64,000 nucleotides of DNA from Anderseniella sp963759095 (GTDB taxonomy: Bacteria; Pseudomonadota; Alphaproteobacteria; Rhizobiales; Aestuariivirgaceae): the NCBI GenBank assembly GCA_963759095.1, contig CAVWYF010000024.1, positions 1-64,000 of the forward strand, written 5' to 3'. Under the pieces are notes generated by a model. That model searched no databases. It was not told where the DNA came from and was given only the letters and a program-made list of their open reading frames with translations. This document shows positions 38,592 to 46,231 of the stretch, piece after piece (positions within the stretch are counted from its first letter, which is position 1; each line of letters begins with the position of its first letter). The translations under genes and the position numbers were made by a program.

Positions 38592-38604
38592 ATTGTCTGA
38601 CAAT
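38592..38604. promoter_or_regulatory. Putative FadR-type operator, proximal copy (autoregulation)
   Basis: A second exact copy of the 13-bp core ATTGTCTGACAAT abuts the regulator's proposed ATG at 38605. The centre-to-centre distance to the distal copy is 111 bp, a length that allows looping. Binding here would block transcription or translation initiation of the regulator gene and the downstream gnd-gntK operon. Confidence 0.7.
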
Positions 38605-39306
38605 ATGAACCAATCCAAACAATATCAATCACTTGCTCAGAGCACGGAAGTAAAACGCCTCTACGCGGTTGTGGCGCGGCAAATAGCGGCTTTTGTGGCT
38701 GAGCAGGACATGAAGCCCGGTGACCGGCTGCCATCTGAGCACAAGCTTGCCCGGCAGTTCGACATCTCGCGCGCCACCGTGCGCGAGGCGATCGTGGCGC
38801 TGGAAGTACTCGGGCTGGTTGATGTCCGGGTGAACTGCGGCGCGGTTATACTGGATCCTCATGCGTCAACGACACTTGATCAGGGTGGCGTATTAAGTGC
38901 CGGGGTATCCGGTGAGGGGTTGGAAGAAGTAGCTCGGTTCAGGATCCTGTTGGAAACCGACGGTGCCCGGCGATCCATCGCCAATGGCGGCGTGGACTGG
39001 GAGAGCGCGCTGGTCGCAGCACATCACCGTCTCGCACACATCGAGTTCAGAATGAAATCCGGCTCGGTTACAAATTATGAACTCTGGCGCCAATGTGACT
39101 GGGAATTTCACGAGGCGCTGGTTTCCGGTTGTGGTTCGACACTGCATATGAAACTTCACAAGGCAGCATTTGACCAGTTCAGAAAAGTGGTTGCGCTGGA
39201 ATACCGGGCCGTGGGTTTCAGGGGTTTGCGCATCATTGAAGAGCACAAGTCGATACTCGATGCTGCCCTGGCAAGAGACGGAGATGCCTGTGCCGGTGGC
39301 GCTTGA
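38605..39306 (+). CDS. FadR-family GntR regulator, C-terminus shifted out of frame
   Basis: A DNA-binding regulator with a GntR winged helix at residues about 15-85 (PGDRLPSEHKLARQFDISRATVREAIVALEVLGL) and an FCD ligand domain after residue 110 (WEFHEALVSGCG, EEHKSILDAALARDG). As read, it stops at 39306 within the last FCD helix. The expected ending (LERHITAFFNAANRAA...) is present just downstream in another frame and stops at 39376, overlapping the gnd start by ATGA. One base appears to be missing near 39285-39292. The full protein would have about 257 residues. The ATG at 38605 is chosen because an upstream in-frame start would place the operator inside the gene. It likely senses gluconate, idonate or a derived acid. 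Confidence 0.85.
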   Translation: MNQSKQYQSLAQSTEVKRLYAVVARQIAAFVAEQDMKPGDRLPSEHKLARQFDISRATVREAIVALEVLGLVDVRVNCGAVILDPHASTTLDQGGVLSAGVSGEGLEEVARFRILLETDGARRSIANGGVDWESALVAAHHRLAHIEFRMKSGSVTNYELWRQCDWEFHEALVSGCGSTLHMKLHKAAFDQFRKVVALEYRAVGFRGLRIIEEHKSILDAALARDGDACAGGA

Positions 39307-39372
39307 GCGGCACATAACGGCATTCTTCAATGCAGCAAACCGCGCTGCGCCTGCAAAGCGGATGGCGGCGTC

Positions 39373-40701
39373 ATGAAACTGGCGATCATTGGTCTGGGCG
39401 TGATGGGGCGGAACCTGGCGCAGAACTTCCGCGATGCCGGTCATCAGTGCGTTGTCTGGGATCCGTGGCCACAGGCGCGCAGCTGGAGTGTCGAAGGCAT
39501 TGAGGTTTGCGACACCCTGGAAGCACTGGTGAGCAGTTTGCCGGTTCCCAGCATCGTCTTGCTGATGGTCAAGTCGGGCCACCCGGTTTTCGAATTGACC
39601 GAGAAGCTGACCAGGTTGCTGGAAAAAGGCGACATCATCATTGATGGCGGCAATTCAAACTACCTGGACACCGAGACGAATGTCCTGGCGTGCCGCGAAC
39701 ATGGCATCAACTTTGCCGGTCTTGGTGTATCCGGCGGTGCCGAAGGTGCGCGCAGTGGGCCATCCATGATGTTGGGATGCGCCGCTGAAATGCGCATCAT
39801 GCTGGAACCGCTACTGGCCAATGTGGCAGCCCGGCATGATGGAAAACCATGTCTGGGCTGGTTCGGAGAAGGCGGAGCAGGGCACTTCGTCAAAATGGTT
39901 CACAACGGTATCGAGTACGCCATCATGCAGGCGATTTCCGAAAGCTGGCAACTGCTTGAACTGTCCGGACTGACAACCTTTGCCGCCGGAAGGCAACTGG
40001 ATATCTGGTCCCGCGGCCCTCTGGCTGGATACCTGATGGAGATTTCCGGCGAAGTCCTGCAAACCAGTGATGCAATGTCGGAAAAATTGCTGATCGACCT
40101 GGTGGACGATGCCGCAGGGCAAAAAGGAACCGGCGGATGGTGTATCAGCGAAGCCGTTAACCTTGGTGTACCGGTGCCATCGATCATGGCAGCGGTCACC
40201 ATGCGCCAGGTTTCATCCCATGAGGTACTGAGGGTTCTTCCTGAAAACAGACCGGAAGCAGAGACCGGGATCGCAACCGAAGCTGTGCATGACGCACTGG
40301 TGTGCGCCGTGGCTCTGGCCCTGGCGCAGGGCGCACACCTGCTCACGGTGGCAAGCCAGGAGTATGACTGGAAAATTCAGCTGACGGAGGCTGCAAGAGT
40401 GTGGCGGCAGGGCTCGATTCTGCGCATGGCCCTGCTCGACAGGTTTGCTGATCCTGCGGCCCTGTTTGATATGGCATCGGAACATTCGAACGGACTGCGC
40501 CAATCTGTGGCTGCAGCCTCGACGGCAGCCCTACCGGTACCGGTGATGTCTGCAAGCCTTACCTATCTGGATTCCTGCGCGGCGGATCAATTGCCGACTG
40601 CCCTGGTTCAGTTGCAGCGCGACAGGTTTGGCGCACACGGTCTCGAGCACCGGGAAACCGGCGAGATATTCCACGGACCCTGGCATGAGGCCGAAACATG
40701 A
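39373..40701 (+). CDS. gnd: 6-phosphogluconate dehydrogenase, decarboxylating
   Basis: A 442-residue NADP-dependent enzyme converting 6-phosphogluconate to ribulose 5-phosphate and CO2. It has GLGVMGRNLAQN at the N-terminus, IIDGGNSNY near residue 95, GVSGGAEGARSGPSMM near residue 120, the catalytic Lys in HFVKMVHNGIEY, and the GQKGTGGW loop near residue 255. The tail carries QRDRFGAHG, where the substrate-binding Arg and His reside. It is slightly shorter than the usual 465-480 residues. It overlaps the regulator's reconstructed stop by 4 bp and gntK by 4 bp, so the three are translationally coupled. Confidence 0.93.
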   Translation: MKLAIIGLGVMGRNLAQNFRDAGHQCVVWDPWPQARSWSVEGIEVCDTLEALVSSLPVPSIVLLMVKSGHPVFELTEKLTRLLEKGDIIIDGGNSNYLDTETNVLACREHGINFAGLGVSGGAEGARSGPSMMLGCAAEMRIMLEPLLANVAARHDGKPCLGWFGEGGAGHFVKMVHNGIEYAIMQAISESWQLLELSGLTTFAAGRQLDIWSRGPLAGYLMEISGEVLQTSDAMSEKLLIDLVDDAAGQKGTGGWCISEAVNLGVPVPSIMAAVTMRQVSSHEVLRVLPENRPEAETGIATEAVHDALVCAVALALAQGAHLLTVASQEYDWKIQLTEAARVWRQGSILRMALLDRFADPAALFDMASEHSNGLRQSVAAASTAALPVPVMSASLTYLDSCAADQLPTALVQLQRDRFGAHGLEHRETGEIFHGPWHEAET

Positions 40702-41237
40702 TCGTTGTCGTGATGGGTGTATGCGGTTGCGGGAAGACAACAATCGGCCGGAAACTGGCGGAGAGGCTCGATGCTGCTTTTATAGAAGGTGACGAGCTGC
40801 ATCCTGTCAGCAACACGGATAAAATGGCCGCCGGTGTTCCTCTTGACGATGAAGACCGTGAACCATGGCTTGATGCCATAGCGGCACAGGCGGCGCAGAT
40901 GTTGTCCGGCGCTCCATGCGTGGTGGTGTCGTGTTCAGCCCTCAAGCGCAGCTATCGTGACAGGTTGCGGACGGCAGATCACAATCTGAAGCTGGTGCAC
41001 CTTACCGGCAGCAAATCCTTGCTGCAGGCCCGCATGAACCAGCGGCGCGGCCACTTCATGCCGGCTGGCCTGCTGAACAGTCAACTTGCCACTCTGCAGG
41101 TGCCTGAAGCAGACGAGACGGTCATCAAGCTGGATATTGCCGAACCACCGGACGCCATCGTTGAACGCGCATTTGCGTTCCTGAAACTACCCTCATCTTC
41201 AAGCCAAACAGACAAACAGAAGGAAACCCAATCATGA
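40698..41237 (+). CDS. gntK: Gluconokinase
   Basis: A 179-residue GntK/IdnK-type kinase phosphorylating D-gluconate to 6-phosphogluconate. The P-loop is GVCGCGKTTIG at residues about 7-17. FIEGDELHPVSNTDKMAAGVPLDDEDR is the gluconokinase hallmark, and SCSALKRSYRDRLR follows. The gene overlaps gnd upstream and the 3-hydroxyisobutyrate-dehydrogenase-like gene downstream, by 4 bp each. With gnd it forms a two-step route from gluconate to ribulose 5-phosphate. Confidence 0.95.
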   Translation: MIVVVMGVCGCGKTTIGRKLAERLDAAFIEGDELHPVSNTDKMAAGVPLDDEDREPWLDAIAAQAAQMLSGAPCVVVSCSALKRSYRDRLRTADHNLKLVHLTGSKSLLQARMNQRRGHFMPAGLLNSQLATLQVPEADETVIKLDIAEPPDAIVERAFAFLKLPSSSSQTDKQKETQS

Positions 41238-42136
41238 GCACCAAACCACGCGTTGGATTTATCGGCGTCGGCCTGATGGGCCACGGCATGGCCAAGAACA
41301 TTCTGGCATCCGGTTATGAACTGACAATCATGGGGCACAAGAACCGCAAGCCGGTTGCCGATCTGGTCAAGCGCGGCGCGACGGAAGCGAACAACGCTGC
41401 TGCACTTGCCAAGGCAAGCGATGTGATTTTTCTTTGTGTTTCGTCATCGGCACAGGTTGAAGAACTGGTTCGCGGCAAGTCCGGCATTGCAGCTGGTGCT
41501 GCAAAGGGAACCATTGTGGTTGACACTTCAACGTCTGACCCGACCTCGACACTGGAACTGGCAGCGGAGCTGAAGGCAATCGGCGTCAAGCTGATCGATG
41601 CCCCGCTCGGACGCACCCCGAAGGAAGCTGAAGAAGGCCGCCTGAACACATTCGTCGGCTCCGATGCAAAGACCCTGAAACAGCTTCGCCCGCTGATTGA
41701 GACATGGGCAGAGAACATCATTCATGTCGGTCCGCTGGGCAACGGGCACAAGATCAAGCTGATCAACAATTTTATTGCCATGTCGTATTCAGCTGTGTGG
41801 GCGGAAGCCTATACGGCGTGTACCAAAACCGGTGTTGACCAGCAAACGCTCTATGATGTGGTGAAGGCCGGTGGCATGTACTGCGGCAACTTCGAGAACA
41901 TGAGCAAGTGGGTTATCGGCCGTGACCCCAAAGCGCACGAGTTTGCCATTCGCAACTGCCTCAAGGACCAGCGCTATTTCAACAACATGATCGAGGCATC
42001 CGGCATGGCAGCGATTGTGGCACCGGCCGTGAAACAGTCCTATGCGATGGCGGTCGCCAAGGGTGACGGTGAACGTCACATGCCGATGATGTCCGATGTG
42101 ATTGGTGAGCTGAACGGTATCAAGTTCAAGAAATAG
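41234..42136 (+). CDS. NAD(P)-dependent beta-hydroxyacid dehydrogenase (3-HIBDH/GarR-like)
   Basis: A 300-residue member of the 3-hydroxyisobutyrate/2-hydroxy-3-oxopropionate dehydrogenase family. It has GVGLMGHGMAKN near the N-terminus, VDTSTSDP, the substrate loop IDAPLGRTPKEAEEG (usually DAPVSGG; here altered), and the catalytic Lys in GNGHKIKLINN. The changed substrate loop indicates that it is not standard GarR or HIBADH. It is the last gene of the regulator-gnd-gntK operon. A step in sugar-acid breakdown is inferred. Confidence 0.83.
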   Translation: MSTKPRVGFIGVGLMGHGMAKNILASGYELTIMGHKNRKPVADLVKRGATEANNAAALAKASDVIFLCVSSSAQVEELVRGKSGIAAGAAKGTIVVDTSTSDPTSTLELAAELKAIGVKLIDAPLGRTPKEAEEGRLNTFVGSDAKTLKQLRPLIETWAENIIHVGPLGNGHKIKLINNFIAMSYSAVWAEAYTACTKTGVDQQTLYDVVKAGGMYCGNFENMSKWVIGRDPKAHEFAIRNCLKDQRYFNNMIEASGMAAIVAPAVKQSYAMAVAKGDGERHMPMMSDVIGELNGIKFKK

Positions 42137-42168
42137 CGGACCGTAAAACCCTACAACACCTTGGCGTC

Positions 42169-42187
42169 ATCCCAGCGAAGGCTGGGG
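42169..42187 (+). terminator. Hairpin after the gntK operon (part of a dispersed repeat)
   Basis: CCCAGC-GAAG-GCTGGG forms a 6-bp GC-rich stem about 35 bp after the operon's last stop codon. The sequence belongs to the same repeat type as the CCAGCGAAGGCT arm at 43585-43600. Without a U tract, its termination role is plausible but not certain. Confidence 0.4.
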
Positions 42188-42190
42188 GGT

Positions 42191-43242
42191 GGAGTCACGT
42201 TTGAAGTGCAACACGGTTGAACATCTGATTGAAGACCTCGTTTGGGGTTTTGTAGTTGAGGCATTTTCTTGGCGCATTGTTGTACCTGTCTGTGATGAAC
42301 TGCAACTGTTGTGCCGGGATGGCTGCCAGGTCTGACTTTCTCGGCAATGATCGCCTGAGCCTTGAGATGGCGTTTTCCACACCACCTTTTTGCCATGGCG
42401 CATGAGGATCACAGAAGTAGGTGCCACATGCCAGCAGGGGTTTGAGCTCATGATGCAAGGCAAACTCGGTCCCATTGTCGAAAGTGATGCTCTGGCGCAA
42501 ATGGCCTGGCAGCTTGGCAAGGAAGCTTGAAAGCCGATCTGCCACAGGCCGGGCAGCCTTGGAAGGCTGGCGCATGAGGGTTGTGAACCTGGAGGTTCGT
42601 TCATGCAGCACCAACACGGCCTGACCATAGCGGGAAAACAGCATCAGGTCGGCTTCCCAGTGGCCGGGTTTTGTGCGTGACGTAACCGATCGGGGCCGTT
42701 CATGGATGCTAACGCGCTGTTTTATATGCTCAACCGGACTGATACCACCGCGCTTGAGTTTACCTCTGCGGTGTTTTGCCCGTGGCAGCAGCCTGTGCCA
42801 GTAATCCTTCTGAGCTGAACGATGGTAGATGAAGCGATAGATTGACTCATGACTGATCTGCATGTGAGCGTTATGCAGTGCCAGCCGGCCTGCAATCATC
42901 TGTGGTGACCATCCCATCGCAAGGCGGTCGCGAACAAGTGCACGCAGTGCTGGCTGGTGCGCCAGCTTGAAGCGACAGTCCCATCGTCTTCGTCGCAAGG
43001 CCAGTTGATGAGCGCGTTCACCCTCATACACCCCCGTCCATTGTTTTGTTGGTTTTGCATTGCGTTTCAGTTCACGGCTGACCGTACATGCGGCTCTGCC
43101 AAGCTGGCGCGCAATTTCTCTGATCGACTGGTTCGCCTTACGCAACAAATCGATCTTGATCCGCTCTACTAGAGACAGATGAACATAACTCTTTCCCATC
43201 GCAACAACACCTTAGCAGGTGTTGCACTTGTTACGTGAATCC
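42191..43242. mobile_element. IS30-family insertion sequence
   Basis: A 1052-bp element bounded by 24-bp terminal inverted repeats at 42191-42214 and 43219-43242, which match at 20 of 24 positions and share CAAGTGCAACAC or a close variant at the inner end. It holds one transposase gene on the minus strand, whose stop lies inside the left repeat. I see no convincing target-site duplication. It sits in a repeat-rich gap between the gntK operon and a 2-hydroxyacid dehydrogenase gene. Confidence 0.8.
42195..43199 (-). CDS. IS30-family transposase
   Basis: A 334-residue DDE transposase. The N-terminal HTH (LSLVERIKIDLLRKANQSIREIARQLGR) and a second HTH bind the ends. The catalytic Asp residues are visible in GHWEADLM and TFDNGTEFA, and the Glu in GGVENAISRLRR. 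The length is normal for the family and the frame is intact, so the element may be active. The start at 43199 lies just inside the right inverted repeat. Confidence 0.92.
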   Translation of the reverse strand: MGKSYVHLSLVERIKIDLLRKANQSIREIARQLGRAACTVSRELKRNAKPTKQWTGVYEGERAHQLALRRRRWDCRFKLAHQPALRALVRDRLAMGWSPQMIAGRLALHNAHMQISHESIYRFIYHRSAQKDYWHRLLPRAKHRRGKLKRGGISPVEHIKQRVSIHERPRSVTSRTKPGHWEADLMLFSRYGQAVLVLHERTSRFTTLMRQPSKAARPVADRLSSFLAKLPGHLRQSITFDNGTEFALHHELKPLLACGTYFCDPHAPWQKGGVENAISRLRRSLPRKSDLAAIPAQQLQFITDRYNNAPRKCLNYKTPNEVFNQMFNRVALQT

Positions 43243-43287
43243 AAGGGGTCCAAACTGGCCTGGCCGTGATATGTAACCTGGTTTTGG

Positions 43288-43600
43288 ATGCCAGCCTTCG
43301 CTCACTGCTGTCCGGGAAAATTGTTGAGACTGAAATCCGAGCTTGGTGTATTTTCGCAAATGTCATCATCCGGCTTGACCGGGTGACCCAGTATCCGCAG
43401 AATTCTGAGGTTTTAGCACACCAGTGCGGCACTCGCGAACACAGTGGATACTGGGTTGCCCGGTCGAGCCGGGCAATGACAGTTTGTGGATGAAAAACCA
43501 AGTCCAAAACTGCGAAAGATCAAGAAACACGCTTGAACTCAGATGCTTGGTCCAGGAGCAAATATTTTTTCCCGGACAGCAGTGAGCCTTCGCTGGCATG
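43288..43600. repeat. Nested inverted repeats (MITE-like or composite REP)
   Basis: This 313-bp stretch has no gene. Its outer arms (about 43288-43320 and 43566-43600) are inverted copies containing CTCACTGCTGTCCGGGAAAA, differing only in the first few bases. Inside them lies a second inverted pair: 36-nt arms at 43361-43396 and 43446-43481 built on CGGCTTGACCGGG and CCCAGTATCC, separated by 49 nt. Related GTCAT...CCCGG repeats are widespread in alphaproteobacteria. The IS30 element lies directly to the left. Confidence 0.7.
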
Positions 43601-43636
43601 ACGGATGGTAAGGCGAGGGCTATCGACAGCCAAGAT

Positions 43637-44599
43637 TTACACCAGCCGGTCACGCGGTTCCTTGCCGGCGAAATAGGCATCGAGATTGTCCAGCGCCCTG
43701 AAGCCCATGGCATCGCGGGTTTCACGTGTCGCGCTGCCAATGTGGGGCAGCATGAAGATGTTGGTGTGATTGGCAAACGCCGGGTTTCCGCCAGGTTCCG
43801 TCACAAAGCAGTCCAGCCCGGCTGCCGCAATGTGGCCTGACCTGATGGCAGCGACGAGATCGTCTTCGACGATCAGTGCACCACGCGCCGTATTGACGAC
43901 AATCGCGCCTGCGGGCAGCAGGGCGAGGCGTTCGGCGTTGATCAGGCCGGTTGTGTCGGGTGTCGCGGGACAGTGCAATGACACGAAGTCCGATACGGGC
44001 AGCAGGGTTTCAACCGTCTCGTGATAGATAGCATCTTGTTCCAGTTCGGCCGGGAGCCTGGAGCGATTGTGGTAATGCACCTCCATGCCAAAGCCGCGGC
44101 AACGTTGCGCCATCACCTGGCCGACACGGCCCATGCCGATGATCCCGACGCGTTTGCTGGACACCTGAGTGCCGACCATGAAGGACGGGCTCCATGACTT
44201 CCAGTTGCCCGAGCGCACCATGTGATCGCCTTCCGGTGCCCGGCGCGCTGCGCCCAGCATCAGCAGCATGGCAATCTCGGCGGTTGCATCAGACAACACG
44301 TCCGGCGTGTTGGTGACGACGATGCCTCTTTGCCTGAATGCGGCAAGATCGCAATGGTCCACGCCGACGGAATGATTGGCGATGATTTTTGTGCGCTCAG
44401 ACAGCCTGGCCACCACGTCGGCAGTAAAGAGTTCCGAATGGCATGGCAGGATCGCGTCTACCCTGGCGCTCATGGCCACAATATCGTCGGCGCTGGAAAT
44501 TACGTCATCATGATTGAGGATGACGTCATAATCGCGCGCGGCGCGGTCTTGCGTGTTGTCGGAGAGTTTTCTGGAAATCCAGACAGTCGGCTTGGACAT
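43637..44599 (-). CDS. D-isomer-specific 2-hydroxyacid dehydrogenase (glyoxylate/hydroxypyruvate reductase-like)
   Basis: A 320-residue enzyme. The dinucleotide motif GMGRVG is near residue 155. The catalytic Arg (NTARGALI), a Glu (VTEPGG) and the His (MLPHIGSA) are in place. It resembles the GyaR/glycerate dehydrogenase group, reducing glyoxylate or hydroxypyruvate with NAD(P)H. It lies between the repeat cluster and a small membrane-protein gene. It is about the same size as the protein encoded at 951-1901 but clearly divergent. Confidence 0.88.
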   Translation of the reverse strand: MSKPTVWISRKLSDNTQDRAARDYDVILNHDDVISSADDIVAMSARVDAILPCHSELFTADVVARLSERTKIIANHSVGVDHCDLAAFRQRGIVVTNTPDVLSDATAEIAMLLMLGAARRAPEGDHMVRSGNWKSWSPSFMVGTQVSSKRVGIIGMGRVGQVMAQRCRGFGMEVHYHNRSRLPAELEQDAIYHETVETLLPVSDFVSLHCPATPDTTGLINAERLALLPAGAIVVNTARGALIVEDDLVAAIRSGHIAAAGLDCFVTEPGGNPAFANHTNIFMLPHIGSATRETRDAMGFRALDNLDAYFAGKEPRDRLV

Positions 44600-44634
44600 G
44601 CGTGTTTCAACTCATTGGATGGAGGAGGCCTCAA

Positions 44635-44832
44635 TCAGCGCTTGCGGATGCATTCGTCCCAATAGTCATAAGCCACCATCGAAAGCACCGAGATGGCAAT
44701 TATCCAGAACGGCAGGCCGCCCCAAAACCCGGCAAACCCGGTTGAAATACTGTGTGCAAGCCCGAGGATGAAAGTGAACACGAGCCCCAGGCCGATCAGG
44801 CCGGTAATTTTTCTGATATTCGTCATGTCCAT
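44635..44832 (-). CDS. Small two-helix membrane protein, unknown function
   Basis: A 65-residue protein with two hydrophobic segments (ITGLIGLGLVFTFILGLA and FWIIAISVLSMVAYDYW) and a short basic C-terminus (ECIRKR). It lies 35 bp upstream of the 2-hydroxyacid dehydrogenase gene and 38 bp downstream of the amidase gene, on the same strand. I do not recognise a family. An ATG three codons in (44826) is an alternative start. Confidence 0.6.
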   Translation of the reverse strand: MDMTNIRKITGLIGLGLVFTFILGLAHSISTGFAGFWGGLPFWIIAISVLSMVAYDYWDECIRKR

Positions 44833-44870
44833 CTTCTTCTTACTCCGTGCTGCATCCGTTGAAATGCTGT

Positions 44871-46199
44871 TTATTCACTTGCCGCCAACGAACTGACCAA
44901 CCATTGCGCCGTGGTCATAAGGCGATCATCCTGTTCGCCCGAGCCTATCAGTTGCACGCCGATGGGCAAACCGGCTGCGCCGGACAGCAAGGGCAGGTTC
45001 AGAGCCGGCAGGCCCGCCGTTGTCCATATCGTGCAGAATACCGGATCGCCGGTGCCGTCGGTTTTCAATGGTGCTTCGCCAGCAGCAGACGGCGCGATAA
45101 TCCCGTCATAGTCATGGAAAAACTCTTCGAAATAGTCTTCCGCGCCGGCCACCATGGACAGGGCTTCAGCGTACTGCGCGTCCGAATATCCCCGGCCGCG
45201 TTCCACAACGGGTTTCAACGTATCGCTGATCACATCCCAGTGCCGGTCGAAGTCATCAGCAAGGTGTCTGGCGATTTCATACTCGTGGACGGTTTTTTGA
45301 TGGTCTACCAGGGCGGCGACGGATTTCGGCGCCTCTATGCGTTCCACCCGGTCGCCCAGCGCGGCCAGTATGTCCTCCAGGCCACTTCGCGCCTCGTCAG
45401 TGAGGCGGTCATGGAACGGCATGTCCAGCCATACAAGATCAGGCGCTACCAGCGGCTGGCGGGCCAGCCCGGCTGTGGCAGATGGCAAGGGACGCGGCAA
45501 GCTTGCCGGGTCGCGCGGATCATAGCCGGACAGTGCATCTGCCAGCAGTGACACGTCTTCCAGCGAGCGTGCGAACACGCCGACCTGATCGAGAGTGACG
45601 GAGGTTTGCAGCACACCGGTGCGGGAGATCACCCCGCGGGTGGGCTTGAACCCGAAAATGCCGCAGAACGAGGCAGGCCTGACGGTGGAACCGTTTGTCT
45701 GGCTGCCGATTGCCAGCGGCACATGGCCTGCGGCAACAGCGGCTGCGGAACCGCTGGACGAGCCACCGGGTGTGTGGGCGTGATTGTGCGGGTTTGAGGT
45801 ATGGGCCGGGTTGAGAAATGCAAACTCGGTGGTGACCGTCTTGCCCATGATAACCGCACCTGCCTCGCGCAGTTTTGCAGTTACCTGACAATCGATTTCA
45901 GCGATTGTGCCTGTGCGGGCAGGGCTGCCGCACTCAGTCGGCATATCCTTGACATCGAATATGTCTTTTAAGCCCACAGGTACGCCATGCAGCGACCCGA
46001 GTGTCCTGCCTTTGCGGCGCAAATCATCCAGCTCACGGGCCTGGCCAAGGGCGCCTTTGGCATCAAGATGTACCCACCCACCAATGCCCGCATCAGTTTC
46101 GGCAATCCGGTCCAGGCAGGCCTGAACCAGTTGTTCCGAGGTGATCAGACCTTCGGCAATTTGCCGCCTGGCTTCACTGGCTGTCAGTTGACACAACAT
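44871..46199 (-). CDS. Amidase (amidase-signature family)
   Basis: A 442-residue amide hydrolase. The Ser-cisSer-Lys triad is visible: Lys in VPVGLKDIFDV near residue 80, cis-Ser in GGSSSGSAAAVAAG, and the nucleophile in GSQTNGSTVRPASFCG near residue 178. FGFKPTRG follows. Relatives include GatA-like enzymes and allophanate-type and aryl amidases; without GatB and GatC, this is a catabolic amidase. It is 32 bp downstream of a TRAP permease gene, so it probably hydrolyses an imported amide. Confidence 0.9.
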   Translation of the reverse strand: MLCQLTASEARRQIAEGLITSEQLVQACLDRIAETDAGIGGWVHLDAKGALGQARELDDLRRKGRTLGSLHGVPVGLKDIFDVKDMPTECGSPARTGTIAEIDCQVTAKLREAGAVIMGKTVTTEFAFLNPAHTSNPHNHAHTPGGSSSGSAAAVAAGHVPLAIGSQTNGSTVRPASFCGIFGFKPTRGVISRTGVLQTSVTLDQVGVFARSLEDVSLLADALSGYDPRDPASLPRPLPSATAGLARQPLVAPDLVWLDMPFHDRLTDEARSGLEDILAALGDRVERIEAPKSVAALVDHQKTVHEYEIARHLADDFDRHWDVISDTLKPVVERGRGYSDAQYAEALSMVAGAEDYFEEFFHDYDGIIAPSAAGEAPLKTDGTGDPVFCTIWTTAGLPALNLPLLSGAAGLPIGVQLIGSGEQDDRLMTTAQWLVSSLAASE

Positions 46200-46231
46200 A
46201 TCCGCTTTGATGCCTTTCAGGTCCGGCTCAG

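Noticed and set aside
38512..38604. Upstream start for the FadR-type regulator
   Set aside because: The extra 31 residues are unlike the family and would place an operator inside the gene; the ATG at 38605 starts the conserved part.
43266..43507. Short frames in the repeat cluster right of the IS30 element
   Set aside because: They are read through nested inverted repeats and have no homology or ribosome sites.
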